Assembly (NCBI GenBank): GCA_937990735.1
Contig: CALKQT010000025.1
Location: 1-31,768, forward strand
Direction: 5' to 3'
Origin: an uncultured Campylobacter sp.
GTDB lineage: Bacteria; Campylobacterota; Campylobacteria; Campylobacterales; Campylobacteraceae
Length of the DNA: 31,768 nucleotides
In this document: in pieces, positions 8,686 through 16,638 of the stretch
Layout: each line of letters starts with the position of its first letter
How positions within the stretch are numbered: position 1 is the first letter of the stretch
Translations under genes and position numbers: made by a program
Notes under the pieces: generated by a model
Told to the model about the DNA's origin: nothing
Seen by the model: the letters and a program-made list of their open reading frames with translations, nothing else
Databases searched by the model: none

Positions 8686-9236
8686 TAGCGGCGATCGAAG
8701 GGATTATCACGCGCAAGGAGCCCACTGCTTGCGTCATTAAATGTGCTAGCGGCGTGAGCTACGCTCTTTCATTGTCATTAAATACCTCCGCGAAGCTCAC
8801 GCAGGGCAAGCTGACCGAGCTTGCGTGCGTACAAATTCTGCGCGAAGATGCCGATTCGCTGTATGGGTTTTTAGACGAGAGTGAAAAAAGGATGTTTGAA
8901 ACCCTAATCAAGCTTAGCGGTGTAGGTGCAAGCACGGCGATGGCGGTTTGCTCGACGCTCGCTCCGCAGGATTTTGCGCGTTGCGTAGCTACGGGGGATG
9001 CTGCGACGCTAACTTCAGTTCCGGGTATCGGCCCAAAGACCGCTAGACGGATCATTGCCGAACTAGGCGATGCGAAGCTAATGGAATTCGGTCCTAGCGA
9101 GACTTATAAAAATGAAGCGGCATCCGCGCTACAAAGCCTTGGATTTAAGCGCGATAAGATCAATCAAATTTTAGCGGGCTGCAGCAGCACGAATACGTCA
9201 GATCTTGTCAAAGAGGCGTTAAAAAAATTAGCGTAG
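8682..9236 (+). CDS. ruvA: Holliday junction branch migration protein RuvA
   Basis: RuvA binds Holliday junctions as a tetramer and loads the RuvB motor in recombinational repair. The 184-residue protein has the N-terminal OB domain (MIAAIEGIITRKEP), then two helix-hairpin-helix motifs, LSGVGASTAMAV and VPGIGPKTARRIIAEL, followed by a linker and a small C-terminal domain (ALQSLGFKRDKINQIL) that contacts RuvB. The ATG overlaps the lipoprotein stop as ATGA, so ruvA is translationally coupled to the Mla-type operon. ddl follows after 23 bases. The sequence is complete and normal in length. Confidence 0.96.
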   Translation: MIAAIEGIITRKEPTACVIKCASGVSYALSLSLNTSAKLTQGKLTELACVQILREDADSLYGFLDESEKRMFETLIKLSGVGASTAMAVCSTLAPQDFARCVATGDAATLTSVPGIGPKTARRIIAELGDAKLMEFGPSETYKNEAASALQSLGFKRDKINQILAGCSSTNTSDLVKEALKKLA

Positions 9237-9259
9237 AAAATAAAATTTGAAGGAAAGCA

Positions 9260-10291
9260 ATGAAATTTGGCATAGTTTTTGGAGCTCAAAGCTACGAGCA
9301 CGAAGTAAGTATCATCTCGGCAATTGCCGTTAAAAATGCCCTAAAAGGCTGGGACTTGGAGTTTTTATTTTGCGATAAAAATCGTAAATTTTACCGCATC
9401 GAGGATAGGAATATGCGCGCGGCATATTTTAAGCAAGGCGGCTATGCTAAAGCAAAAGAGCTTAGCATCGGTGCGGGCGGATTTTTTGAGAGCGGAATGT
9501 TTAGCAAAAGCATGCTAGAAGTCGGCACATATATCAATCTAATCCACGGCTGCGACGGCGAGGATGGCAAAATGGCAGCGCTATTTGAGTTTTTTGGCAT
9601 CCCTTATATTGGACCTCGCATCGAAGCTAGCGTGCTAAGTTATAATAAAATTTTGACCAAGCACCTAGCTGCAATCGCAAATGTAAAAACCTTGCCGTAT
9701 GAGATCGTAAATCGTACTAGCCTGCCTAATTTTAATTTTCCGATCATCGTTAAGCCCGCCCATTTGGGCTCTAGCATCGGAATTTCGATAGCCAAGAACG
9801 AAAGCGAGTTTAGCTACGCGCTGGATCAGGCTTTTGAGCTGGACGACAGCGCGATCGTAGAGCCGTACTGGGAAAACGTAAAGGAATTCAATCTCGCAGG
9901 CGCTAAAATAGACGGCAAAATCGTATTTTCAAACATCGAAGAGCCGAAAAAAGAGGGCTATTTAAATTTCGATCGTAAGTATTTGGATTTTTCGCGTAGT
10001 GGCGCGATCGAGCCCGCTCGTCCTGGCGCTTTGCTAGAGGGCAAGATGAAAGACGCCTTTACGCGGCTTTATAACGCAGGATCATTCGATGGCGCGCTCA
10101 TTCGCTGCGATTTTTTTGAAAAAGAGGGCGAAATTTATCTAAACGAGATAAATCCAAACCCTGGTAGCCTCGCAAACTATCTATTTGATGATTTCTCCGA
10201 GGTCTTAGCAGCTCTTGCTTCGTCGCTGCCGCCGATGAGGCAGATCCCTGTAAGCTACGAGCTGATTACCAAAATCACCGCTAATAAGTAG
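9260..10291 (+). CDS. ddl: D-alanine--D-alanine ligase
   Basis: This ATP-grasp enzyme joins two D-alanines in the cytoplasm for MurF to add to the peptidoglycan precursor. The 343-residue product shows the N-terminal substrate motif YEHEVSIISA, the HGCDGEDGKMAALFEFFGIP block, the ATP-binding KPAHLGSSIGI loop and the Mg-binding EINPNPGSLA near the end. The start ATG has AAGGAA upstream. It continues the ruvA run and is followed, after a palindromic 60-base gap, by the small Phd-like gene, the hydrolase and murF. Ddl and MurF therefore sit in the same neighbourhood, consistent with their consecutive reactions. Confidence 0.96.
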   Translation: MKFGIVFGAQSYEHEVSIISAIAVKNALKGWDLEFLFCDKNRKFYRIEDRNMRAAYFKQGGYAKAKELSIGAGGFFESGMFSKSMLEVGTYINLIHGCDGEDGKMAALFEFFGIPYIGPRIEASVLSYNKILTKHLAAIANVKTLPYEIVNRTSLPNFNFPIIVKPAHLGSSIGISIAKNESEFSYALDQAFELDDSAIVEPYWENVKEFNLAGAKIDGKIVFSNIEEPKKEGYLNFDRKYLDFSRSGAIEPARPGALLEGKMKDAFTRLYNAGSFDGALIRCDFFEKEGEIYLNEINPNPGSLANYLFDDFSEVLAALASSLPPMRQIPVSYELITKITANK

Positions 10292-10300
10292 CCAATCGTT

Positions 10301-10334
10301 TAAAATTTTACGCTAAATTTTGCGTAAAATTTTA
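10301..10334. repeat. Perfect 13 bp inverted repeat between ddl and the small gene
   Basis: TAAAATTTTACGC (10301-10313) and GCGTAAAATTTTA (10322-10334) are exact reverse complements around the 8-base loop taaatttt. No T-run follows, so a conventional terminator is doubtful. The hairpin is built from the same AAAATTTTACG word as the one beside cysS. Confidence 0.6.
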
Positions 10335-10351
10335 CTTCAAAAGGTCGAGTT

Positions 10352-10570
10352 ATGATAAATCAAGACGAAATTTACACCGCTACCGAGATCGTGCGCAACT
10401 TCAGCACCGTTTTAAACAAGATTAAAAACCAAGAGATCAAAAAAGCCCTGATCGTTAAAAACAACAAATTCGAAGCCGTAATGATCAGTATGAACGAGTT
10501 TGAGCGGCTCGAAAAAGCAGTCGAGCTACTCAAGGCCGTTTACGCCAAAAGGAGCGGCGGTGGCGAGTAA
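10352..10570 (+). CDS. Phd/YefM-family small protein (orphan antitoxin-like)
   Basis: This 72-residue protein resembles the N-terminal DNA-binding part of type II antitoxins of the Phd/YefM group: IYTATEIVRNFSTVLNKI, then KKALIVKNNKFEAVMISMNEFERLE. That arrangement of helix, basic strand and EFERL text is characteristic. No toxin gene of the RelE, YoeB or Doc type lies next to it; the following gene is a hydrolase that overlaps it by 11 bases. A similar small gene sits at the same place in C. jejuni, from memory, which suggests a conserved regulatory role rather than a recent addiction module. The ribosome site (AAAAGG) is modest. Confidence 0.75.
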   Translation: MINQDEIYTATEIVRNFSTVLNKIKNQEIKKALIVKNNKFEAVMISMNEFERLEKAVELLKAVYAKRSGGGE

Positions 10571-11291
10571 GGAGCTCGTCTGCGGCGGCGAAAGCTACAA
10601 GATCAGCTACGAAATTTCAAATCTGCAGCGCACCGAATATATTTTGGTGTTGCACGGCTGGGGCGCAAACAAGGCGCTTATGTCTAGAGTTTTTGCGGAT
10701 AAATTCCGCCGTTACGCGTTGGTGTGCGTCGATCTGCCAGGATTTGGCGCCAGCTCGCAGCCTGCGCGCGCCCTTGGCAGCGAGGATTACGCGGAGATTA
10801 TGCGCGCCTTTATCGCGGCTTTTGGCAAGCAGCCCGCAGCGATTATGGGGCACAGCTTCGGCGGCAAGATCGCCGCATTGCTGGCTCCGCGCAATCTAAT
10901 ACTACTAAGCAGCGCCGGTATCATCGAACCCAAGCCCTTTGCCGTGCGCGCCAAAATCGCGATTTTTAAAATTTTAAAAAGATTTGGCCTGGCGTGGCTT
11001 TGGCGTGCGTTTGCAAGCAAGGATGCCGCAGGTATGAGCAAGACGATGTATGAGACGCTAAAAAACGTCGTAAATGAGGACTTTCGCGATATTTTTTCCG
11101 CGCTAAGCCCGCAAAATACGCTCATCTTTTGGGGCAAGGACGATCGCGCCACTAGCCTAAAAAGCGGCGAGCTGATCCACTCGCTCATTAAAAACAGCAA
11201 ATTTTATCCGCTGGCGGGGGATCACTTTTTCTTTTTGCAGAGCGCGGATTTTATCGGTGAGCAGATCGAAAAGGAGCTTAGCGGCAGCTAA
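10560..11291 (+). CDS. Alpha/beta-hydrolase fold protein
   Basis: This cytoplasmic serine hydrolase of 243 residues has unknown substrate. The visible fold markers are the oxyanion-hole text LHGWGANK, the nucleophile elbow GHSFGG with Ser99, an acid in WGKDDRATS (Asp194 or Asp195) and His222 in GDHFFF, which together make a full catalytic triad. The start is GTG at 10560, with GGAG five bases upstream inside the end of the Phd-like gene. A longer frame from 10500 would add twenty residues encoded within that gene and lacks a ribosome site. It lies between ddl and murF in what looks like a conserved order, so a cell-wall link is possible but only inferred. Confidence 0.88.
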   Translation: MASKELVCGGESYKISYEISNLQRTEYILVLHGWGANKALMSRVFADKFRRYALVCVDLPGFGASSQPARALGSEDYAEIMRAFIAAFGKQPAAIMGHSFGGKIAALLAPRNLILLSSAGIIEPKPFAVRAKIAIFKILKRFGLAWLWRAFASKDAAGMSKTMYETLKNVVNEDFRDIFSALSPQNTLIFWGKDDRATSLKSGELIHSLIKNSKFYPLAGDHFFFLQSADFIGEQIEKELSGS

Positions 11292-12135
11292 ATTTAACGA
11301 TTCGGCGCCGCGCAAGGTTAAAACAAAACGAGATTTGGTGTAAATTTTAAAATTTAGCCGCGAAATTTAAGTGCCGCTAAAAATTGCGCTTTAGATGCAA
11401 AAAACAGATCGCGCGAAAAGCGAGGTGGCAGCGAGTGTATTTTAAAAAGCGTTTCAATGCGGCGCTTTAATACGGCTTATCTTGCGGCGCGCGCTTTAAA
11501 ATTTTGCAATTTGTTTGCGACAAAGATTGCAAACCGAAGCGTAAATTTAAACATAAAAGTCGCGCGTATGCGTTTAAAATTTAGCGGCGCAAAATCCGCT
11601 CTTTGGGCGCGTAGTACAAAACGCAAGCCCAAATTACAGCGTGTCGCGTTAAATTTTAAAATTTTAATGCGGCAGCGGGTCATTTCTGTTCCGCGTTCGC
11701 GGCAGCCGTATAAATGAGGTGAAACCGCGTGTGTGTATCGTAAAGCAGACGATTAAATTTGGCCGCATAGCTGCGTCATGTATTTGCCGCGATACAAGGC
11801 CTATGTGCCGTAAATAATGCAAATCATCGCGCGAGATAGGGTGCTATATCGCAAGATACGCAGCGTACGAAAATTTCAGATCGCGAAAGATAGATACGGC
11901 GCGGTATCGAGAACGCAGACGCAGCGCGGCGGCAGTAAATTTATCTAGCGCGACTCGTGCAGCTTTCGCGAGAGCGTGAATTTATGAGCGCGCAAGTTTG
12001 TAAAAATAGAATTTGCAAAGCGAGAATTCATAAAATTTGCAAATGAAGTCTAATGTCGGTTAGCCCGAGCTCGCCGCGTTTGCCCGCACAGGCGCGCAAA
12101 GCGGGCGCGCAAATTTATAAAAAGGATTTTAAAAG
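11292..12135. other. 844 bp gap before murF without a recognisable gene
   Basis: The open frames here (around 11457-11717) encode low-complexity basic text on both strands and have no ribosome site or family resemblance. AAATTTTAAAATTT-like words occur near 11343, 11496, 11570 and 11648. The segment 11720-12000 is a GC-rich patchwork of words such as atatcgc and gatacg, recalling the decayed repeats at 1300-1860. The last bases hold the AAAAGGA ribosome site of murF. I see no RNA gene. Confidence 0.65.
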
Positions 12136-13923
12136 ATGAATATAATATTTTTGATCGCGCACGCGGCATTCGTCCTACTGCTAGGCTTTTATCTGATCAC
12201 CTGTCTACAGTGGTTTTCGTACAAGCCCGCGCGCATCATCTTTCACTTTACCAAGCCCGCGTGGCACCTCTATTTTTTGATTTTGCCGCTGGCGGCGTAT
12301 TTTGGCTACGAGATCGCAGCGGGCTTGGGTGCGGCTAAATTCGGCGCCGCGCCCCTCTATGCCCTGCGCGCCGCTAAAATTCTAATCGTCGCGGCCTATG
12401 CGCTAGCGCTTTATTTTTGGCAAAGAGGGCTAGATAAAAAGCTTGTCTTTACGCCGCGCGTGAAGCGATTTTTTGCGATTTTGGCGGTTTGTGTGTTTAG
12501 CTTTAACGTCGCGTTTTATGCCGCGGGGGGCCCGATTTTGCCGATATTTTTACCGCTTGGCGCGGGCCTTGCGGCGAGTTTTGCTTATGAGCGGGCGCAG
12601 GCTGCGAAATTTAAGGCTGACGCACGCAAAAAACTGGCCTCGATGCCTTCTCTTACGATCATTCAGATCACCGCGAGCTACGGCAAGACGAGCATTAAAA
12701 ACTTCTTGTATCAAATTTTAAAAAATGACTTTCGCTGCTACAAGACGCCGCGCTCTGTAAACACGCTAGCAGGGCTCGTGCGCGACGTAAACGAGGCGCT
12801 ACCCGCAGATACGCAGATCTACATCGCCGAAGCAGGCGCCAGGCTAAGCGGCGATATCGCCGAAATAACAGAGTTTTTGGCTCCGCAGATCGTCGTCGTG
12901 GGCGAGATCGGCGCGCAACACATCGAGTATTTCAAAAGCATCGAAAACATCCGCAAAACCAAGCTCGAAGCGCTCACGAGTGCGCGGCTAAAGCATGCGT
13001 TTTTGCACAGCTCCACGCAAAAAAGCGCGGACGAGCGCGTCACGATCTACGACGAGGGGCTCGAAATTTGCGGCGCGGATCTGGACGGAATAAAATTTAG
13101 CCTTAGCTTGAGCGAGAATGAGCCCCTCGCAAGCGGAGAGAATTCCGCGCTGCGCGCAGAAACATCCGCCGCAGAGGGCGAAGGGCAGGGCGGTTTAAGC
13201 CTAGATGCAAGCAGTGCGGCATGCGCGAAAAAAGACAAAAATTCTAAAAATTACGTCGCCGATTTTGACGAAGCAAATTCCATATCCTGCGCCGAACGGG
13301 ACGAGCGAGAATTTTGTGAACAAACCGCCCGTGGCGATAAAATTTGCGGCGACAGAGAGCAGGGCGCGCAAGAGGCTTCAAACGACCGTAAAATTTCAAA
13401 CGGGCGGAGAGAACTATGCAAGCGCGAGGAGTTTTTCGCGCCGATTTTGGGTAAATTTAACGCCGCAAATCTCGCTGCATGCATAAAGATCGCGCGATTT
13501 TTAGGGCTTAGCACAGATAAGATCAAAAGCCGCGTCGCACACATCGGCGCCGTCGAGCACCGCCTTGCGCGGCTCGATGCGGGCGGCAAGATCATCATCG
13601 ACGATAGCTTCAACGGCAATCTAAGCGGCATGCTGCAAAGCTACGAGCTGATGCGAAGCTACGGCGGGCGCAAGGTCATCATCACGCCGGGCATCGTCGA
13701 GAGCACGCGCGAGGACAACGAGACGCTGGCCGCCAAAATCGATGAAATTTTTGATCTCGCGATCATCACGGGCGAGCTAAATTCGCAGGTGCTGCAAAAC
13801 AAAATCGACCCCGCAAAGACTATCGTTTTGAAAGACAAGCGCGATTTGCAGCGGGTTTTGAGCGAAAATACGCACAGCGGCGATCTGATTTTGTTTTCAA
13901 ACGACGCGCCGAGCTTTATTTAA
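12136..13923 (+). CDS. murF: Membrane-anchored MurF (UDP-MurNAc-tripeptide--D-Ala-D-Ala ligase) with insert
   Basis: MurF adds the D-Ala-D-Ala made by Ddl to UDP-MurNAc-tripeptide. Residues 1 to about 150 are several hydrophobic helices (for example HAAFVLLLGFYLITCLQWF) in place of a usual Mur N-terminal domain. Then come the Mur ligase P-loop ITASYGKTS with Lys184, EAGARLSGDIAEI, the VGEIGAQHIEYF segment, and the C-terminal domain with VEHRLARL, IIDDSFNGN and VITPGIVE. Residues about 326-430 are a low-complexity insert rich in E, S, A and R between GIKFSLSL and FFAPILGKFNAAN. Without it the length, near 490, is ordinary. The frame is uninterrupted, so the gene is probably functional. Confidence 0.9.
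   Translation: MNIIFLIAHAAFVLLLGFYLITCLQWFSYKPARIIFHFTKPAWHLYFLILPLAAYFGYEIAAGLGAAKFGAAPLYALRAAKILIVAAYALALYFWQRGLDKKLVFTPRVKRFFAILAVCVFSFNVAFYAAGGPILPIFLPLGAGLAASFAYERAQAAKFKADARKKLASMPSLTIIQITASYGKTSIKNFLYQILKNDFRCYKTPRSVNTLAGLVRDVNEALPADTQIYIAEAGARLSGDIAEITEFLAPQIVVVGEIGAQHIEYFKSIENIRKTKLEALTSARLKHAFLHSSTQKSADERVTIYDEGLEICGADLDGIKFSLSLSENEPLASGENSALRAETSAAEGEGQGGLSLDASSAACAKKDKNSKNYVADFDEANSISCAERDEREFCEQTARGDKICGDREQGAQEASNDRKISNGRRELCKREEFFAPILGKFNAANLAACIKIARFLGLSTDKIKSRVAHIGAVEHRLARLDAGGKIIIDDSFNGNLSGMLQSYELMRSYGGRKVIITPGIVESTREDNETLAAKIDEIFDLAIITGELNSQVLQNKIDPAKTIVLKDKRDLQRVLSENTHSGDLILFSNDAPSFI
13111..13425 (+). repeat. In-frame low-complexity insert in murF
   Basis: About 315 bp, encoding residues 326-430, interrupts the conserved central-to-C-terminal junction of MurF. 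The DNA contains the words gagaattcc, aaaattct, gaattttgtg, aaaatttgcgg and aaaatttcaaac set in GC-rich sequence, which is the same style as the intergenic arrays. The boundaries are estimated from where MurF motifs stop and resume. Confidence 0.6.
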
Positions 13924-14125
13924 GCGGTTTTGGCGATACGGCTTGTTTTGCCTGACGCCATACTGCGCGATTTAGTAGAGCGTATTTTTAGGCAAAAGGC
14001 CTTGAGCGAGTGCGGCGGGTAATTTATAAAGTAGCGCGATCTATCGGGCGATTAGTTTGAGCGTGCGGCGCGATCAGCTCGCGTGCGGGTTGGTAAAATT
14101 CGCAATCAAAATTTAAAGGAAAGCC

Positions 14126-14806
14126 ATGGATTTACGAGAAAAGATGCTTAAGCAGCTGCGGGCGTCAAGCGAGGAGAAGTTGGCGAAATTTTCGCAGCGC
14201 CTAATACCGACGCCGCAGATTTTAGGCGTGCGCACTCCTACGCTACGCACACTTGCTCGCAAAAGCTTCGCCGCTTTGGGCGGAGCGGACGAGGCGCGGC
14301 GCGAGCTGCAAAATTACGAGCCCATTTTTCACGAGGAGTTCGTGCTAAAAGGCTTTTTTATAATGCTTTTGAAGCAGGATGAGGCGAAATTTGCCCTTGC
14401 GAGCAGTTTTATCAAAACGATGCCTAATTGGGCGGTTTGCGATATGTTCGCTCCGAAATTCAGAGACGGCGCTTTTGCGGGCGCGCTGCTAAAACAGGCT
14501 AAAAGCGGCGTGAGCGAGTTTGAGAGGCGATTTTTCTATGTTCATTTTATGCGACATATGGACGCGATCTCGCCCGAGGAATTTTTTGAAATTTGCGCCG
14601 CCGAAAGCGACGAGCGGTACTACGTGCAGATGGGCGCGGCGTGGGCGATAGCCGAGATGTTTATCAAACAGCGCGAGATCACGCTTGCGTTTTTGGAGAG
14701 CAAGCGGGCGGTTAAATTTATCCAAAACAAGGCGATATCGAAGATCCGCGATAGCTTTCGCGTAAGCAAAGCCGAAAAAGATGCGCTTTTGAAATATAAA
14801 ATTTAG
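14126..14806 (+). CDS. DNA alkylation repair protein, AlkD-like HEAT-repeat family
   Basis: This 226-residue protein belongs to the DNA alkylation repair family (AlkC/AlkD type), all-helical glycosylases that remove N3- or N7-alkylated bases. Support comes from LIPTPQILGVRTPTLRTLAR near the N-terminus, HEEFVLKGFFI, and NWAVCDMFAPK, where Trp102 and Asp106 have the spacing of the AlkD active-site Trp and Asp. MGAAWAIAEMF supplies a further Trp (173) where AlkD has one. AAAGGAAAGCC precedes the ATG. It stands alone with non-coding DNA on both sides. Whether it is a glycosylase or only a DNA-binding relative cannot be told from sequence. Confidence 0.88.
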   Translation: MDLREKMLKQLRASSEEKLAKFSQRLIPTPQILGVRTPTLRTLARKSFAALGGADEARRELQNYEPIFHEEFVLKGFFIMLLKQDEAKFALASSFIKTMPNWAVCDMFAPKFRDGAFAGALLKQAKSGVSEFERRFFYVHFMRHMDAISPEEFFEICAAESDERYYVQMGAAWAIAEMFIKQREITLAFLESKRAVKFIQNKAISKIRDSFRVSKAEKDALLKYKI

Positions 14807-14904
14807 CCGCGGCGGAAAGTGGCGGAGGTGAGATGAGCTAATTTTAACCGCTCGAAATTTGCTCGGTAAATCCGAGCTTTAAAACGCAAATTTAAGGAGA
14901 GAAA

Positions 14905-15273
14905 ATGTTTAGCAAGGAATTTTTGGAGATTTTGAATTACGAATGCGCCGTGGGTATCGCTACCTGCGCGCACGGCGAAGCTCACATCAGCAACACATGG
15001 AACAGATATCTCATCATTAAGGGTGATCGCATCCTTATCCCGGCTGCGGGTATGAAAAAGACGCAAAGCAACGTGGAGGCAAATCCAAACGTCGAGCTTA
15101 GCGTCGCTACAAAGGAGCTAGCAGGCAGGTTCGGCGCAGGGCGCGGCTTTGTAGTAAAGGGCACAGCGCGTTTTATTGATAGCGGTGCGGAGTTTGAGGA
15201 AACGAAGGCGAAATTTCCGTTTGCTACGAGGCTACTTGAAATCACGGCTAGCAGCGTAAAACAGGTGCTGTAA
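14905..15273 (+). CDS. Pyridoxamine 5'-phosphate oxidase-like flavin-binding protein
   Basis: This 122-residue split-barrel protein of the PNPOx-like superfamily probably binds FMN. It opens with an N-terminal helix and the strand CAVGIATCAHGEAHISNTWN, then ILIPAAGMKKTQSNVEANPNV (core MKKTQSNVEANP), where this family contacts flavin phosphate, and VKGTARFID in the closing barrel strand. AAGGAGAG precedes the ATG. It is far too short for the true PdxH enzyme, so it is more likely a small oxidoreductase or flavin or haem-binding stress protein. It is a lone gene, 98 bp after the AlkD-like gene, and no partner suggests its substrate. Confidence 0.82.
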   Translation: MFSKEFLEILNYECAVGIATCAHGEAHISNTWNRYLIIKGDRILIPAAGMKKTQSNVEANPNVELSVATKELAGRFGAGRGFVVKGTARFIDSGAEFEETKAKFPFATRLLEITASSVKQVL

Positions 15274-15295
15274 GCCAAGCGGCGCAGTTTGGGCG

Positions 15296-15450
15296 GAATT
15301 ATGGATGGAATTCCCGATGAAATTCCGCCGCGAGCTTTACGATGGAATTTTGCCGTGAAATTTTATCGATGGAATTTTAAAGTTAGTAAAATTTTATCGA
15401 CGAAACTTCACTTCGCCATAAAATTTTAAAGCCTACAAAATTTCGAAGTT
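15296..15450. repeat. Intergenic AATT array with ~15 bp spacing
   Basis: GAATT, GAAATTTT and TAAAATTTTA words recur, at 15345, 15357, 15372, 15387, 15402, 15419 and 15435, mostly 15-17 bp apart and separated by GC-containing tetramers such as ATCG and CGCC. The array fills most of the 240 bp gap before the SDR gene. It has no open frame of note. Confidence 0.6.
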
Positions 15451-15513
15451 TGCGAGATCCATAAATCTCGCTCAAATTTTTAGAACATAAATTTACGCAT
15501 CGAAAGGAAAAGT

Positions 15514-16287
15514 ATGAAACGATTAGAGGGAAAAACTGCCGTAATTACGGGCGGAAGCGACGGAATAGGGCTTGGCATCGCAAAGTGTTTTGCCGAAGAG
15601 GGCGCAAATTTGATCCTGCTCGGCAGAAGCGAGGAGAAATTAAAAATCGCACAGGAGGCCTTGGGCGGTTACGGCGTGAAAGCTTACGCGATGGAGGCGG
15701 ATTTGGCGCAAAGCAAAACGATAAAAGGCCTTTGCGAGCGCATTTTAGCGCAATCTCCCAAGATAGATATCCTAGTAAATAACGCAGGGTTGGGAAAATT
15801 CGTACCGTTTGAGGCGACCGACGAAGCGCTGCTGGATGCTCATCTAAACCTAAACGTCAAAGCGCCATATCTGCTTACTCAGGGGCTTTTGGGCGCGCTT
15901 GCGGCTAGCAAAGGCTGCGTGATCAATATCTCGTCGTATTTTGCGAACCGAATGCTCGTAGGGCGCACCACGACGGCGTATTCGATCACCAAAGGCGCGC
16001 TAAATTCTTTCACCAAATCGCTTGCCTTTGAGGTCGGCAAACTCGGCGTGCGCGTTAATGCCATAGCGCCCGGAAGCGTGCTTACGCCGCAGTTTGAGCG
16101 AAATTTAAGCGCGCTTAGCCCGCAGGGGCGCGAGGCGTTTGAACAGATGGTAAAAAATATCTATCCGCTCGGCAAAATCGGTAGCGCGCAGGACATCGGC
16201 GATGCGGCGGTGTTTTTGGCGTCGGACGAGGCGAAATGGGTCAGCGGCGCGATATTTGCGATAGACGGCGGACTTACGACGAATTAG
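15514..16287 (+). CDS. SDR-family NAD(P)-dependent oxidoreductase
   Basis: This classical short-chain dehydrogenase/reductase has 257 residues. It shows the cofactor motif TGGSDGIG (12-19), NNAG (89-92), an active-site serine in NISS (140-141), YSITK with catalytic Tyr156 and Lys160, and the C-terminal VSGAIFAIDGGLTTN typical of the FabG-like group. The N-terminal cofactor loop reads LLGRSEEKL; the Arg suggests a preference for NADPH. AAAGGAAAAGT precedes the ATG. It is isolated between two AATT arrays, so the substrate cannot be inferred from neighbours. It could be a second FabG-like reductase or a sugar or alcohol dehydrogenase. Confidence 0.92.
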   Translation: MKRLEGKTAVITGGSDGIGLGIAKCFAEEGANLILLGRSEEKLKIAQEALGGYGVKAYAMEADLAQSKTIKGLCERILAQSPKIDILVNNAGLGKFVPFEATDEALLDAHLNLNVKAPYLLTQGLLGALAASKGCVINISSYFANRMLVGRTTTAYSITKGALNSFTKSLAFEVGKLGVRVNAIAPGSVLTPQFERNLSALSPQGREAFEQMVKNIYPLGKIGSAQDIGDAAVFLASDEAKWVSGAIFAIDGGLTTN

Positions 16288-16638
16288 CCGCAACCGGGCG
16301 GAATTTTGGGCGCGGGTTTTGCAATATAAAATTTTACAGTGGCGAATTCCGCTGCGAAATTTTACCCAGTAGAATTTCGCAGCGGTAGATTTTGTAATGA
16401 AAAATTTAACCGGGTAAAAATTATGGCGACGAATACTGCGCGTAAAATTTCGTAATCTGCGCGAATTCAACGTAAATTTTAAAATTTTCATTGTAAAATT
16501 TTGCAGTGCACGGTTTGGGTAAAATTTTACGGCGCAAAATTCAAGCTGCGGCAAAATGGCGCCTGCGGGGCTAAATTTAAAAAGCGGAGCTAGCAGCCGG
16601 TTTGAAATAACGAGAAATTGAACGAGATTGGAGAGGGC
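16288..16638. repeat. Intergenic AATT array with ~15 bp spacing (clearest copy)
   Basis: AATT-centred words fall at 16328, 16344, 16357, 16372, 16388, 16402, 16417, 16431 and 16445, then less regularly at 16463, 16474, 16494, 16520 and 16536. Spacing in the first part is 13-16 bp. The words are mostly AAATTTTAC, GAATTCC or GAATTTCGC, with GCGG or ACCG between them. The open frames over this stretch are artefacts of the repeat. The last 50 bases lead into the BON lipoprotein gene. Confidence 0.65.

Noticed and set aside
10500..10559. Longer start for the hydrolase
   Set aside because: The extra residues are encoded inside the Phd-like gene and have no ribosome site; GTG at 10560 has GGAG upstream.
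10560..11291. The gene after the Phd-like protein as its toxin
   Set aside because: It has a complete alpha/beta-hydrolase triad and no resemblance to Doc, RelE or YoeB toxins.
11457..11717. Possible 86-residue basic protein
   Set aside because: Low-complexity text, an equally open frame on the other strand, no ribosome site and repeat-derived sequence.
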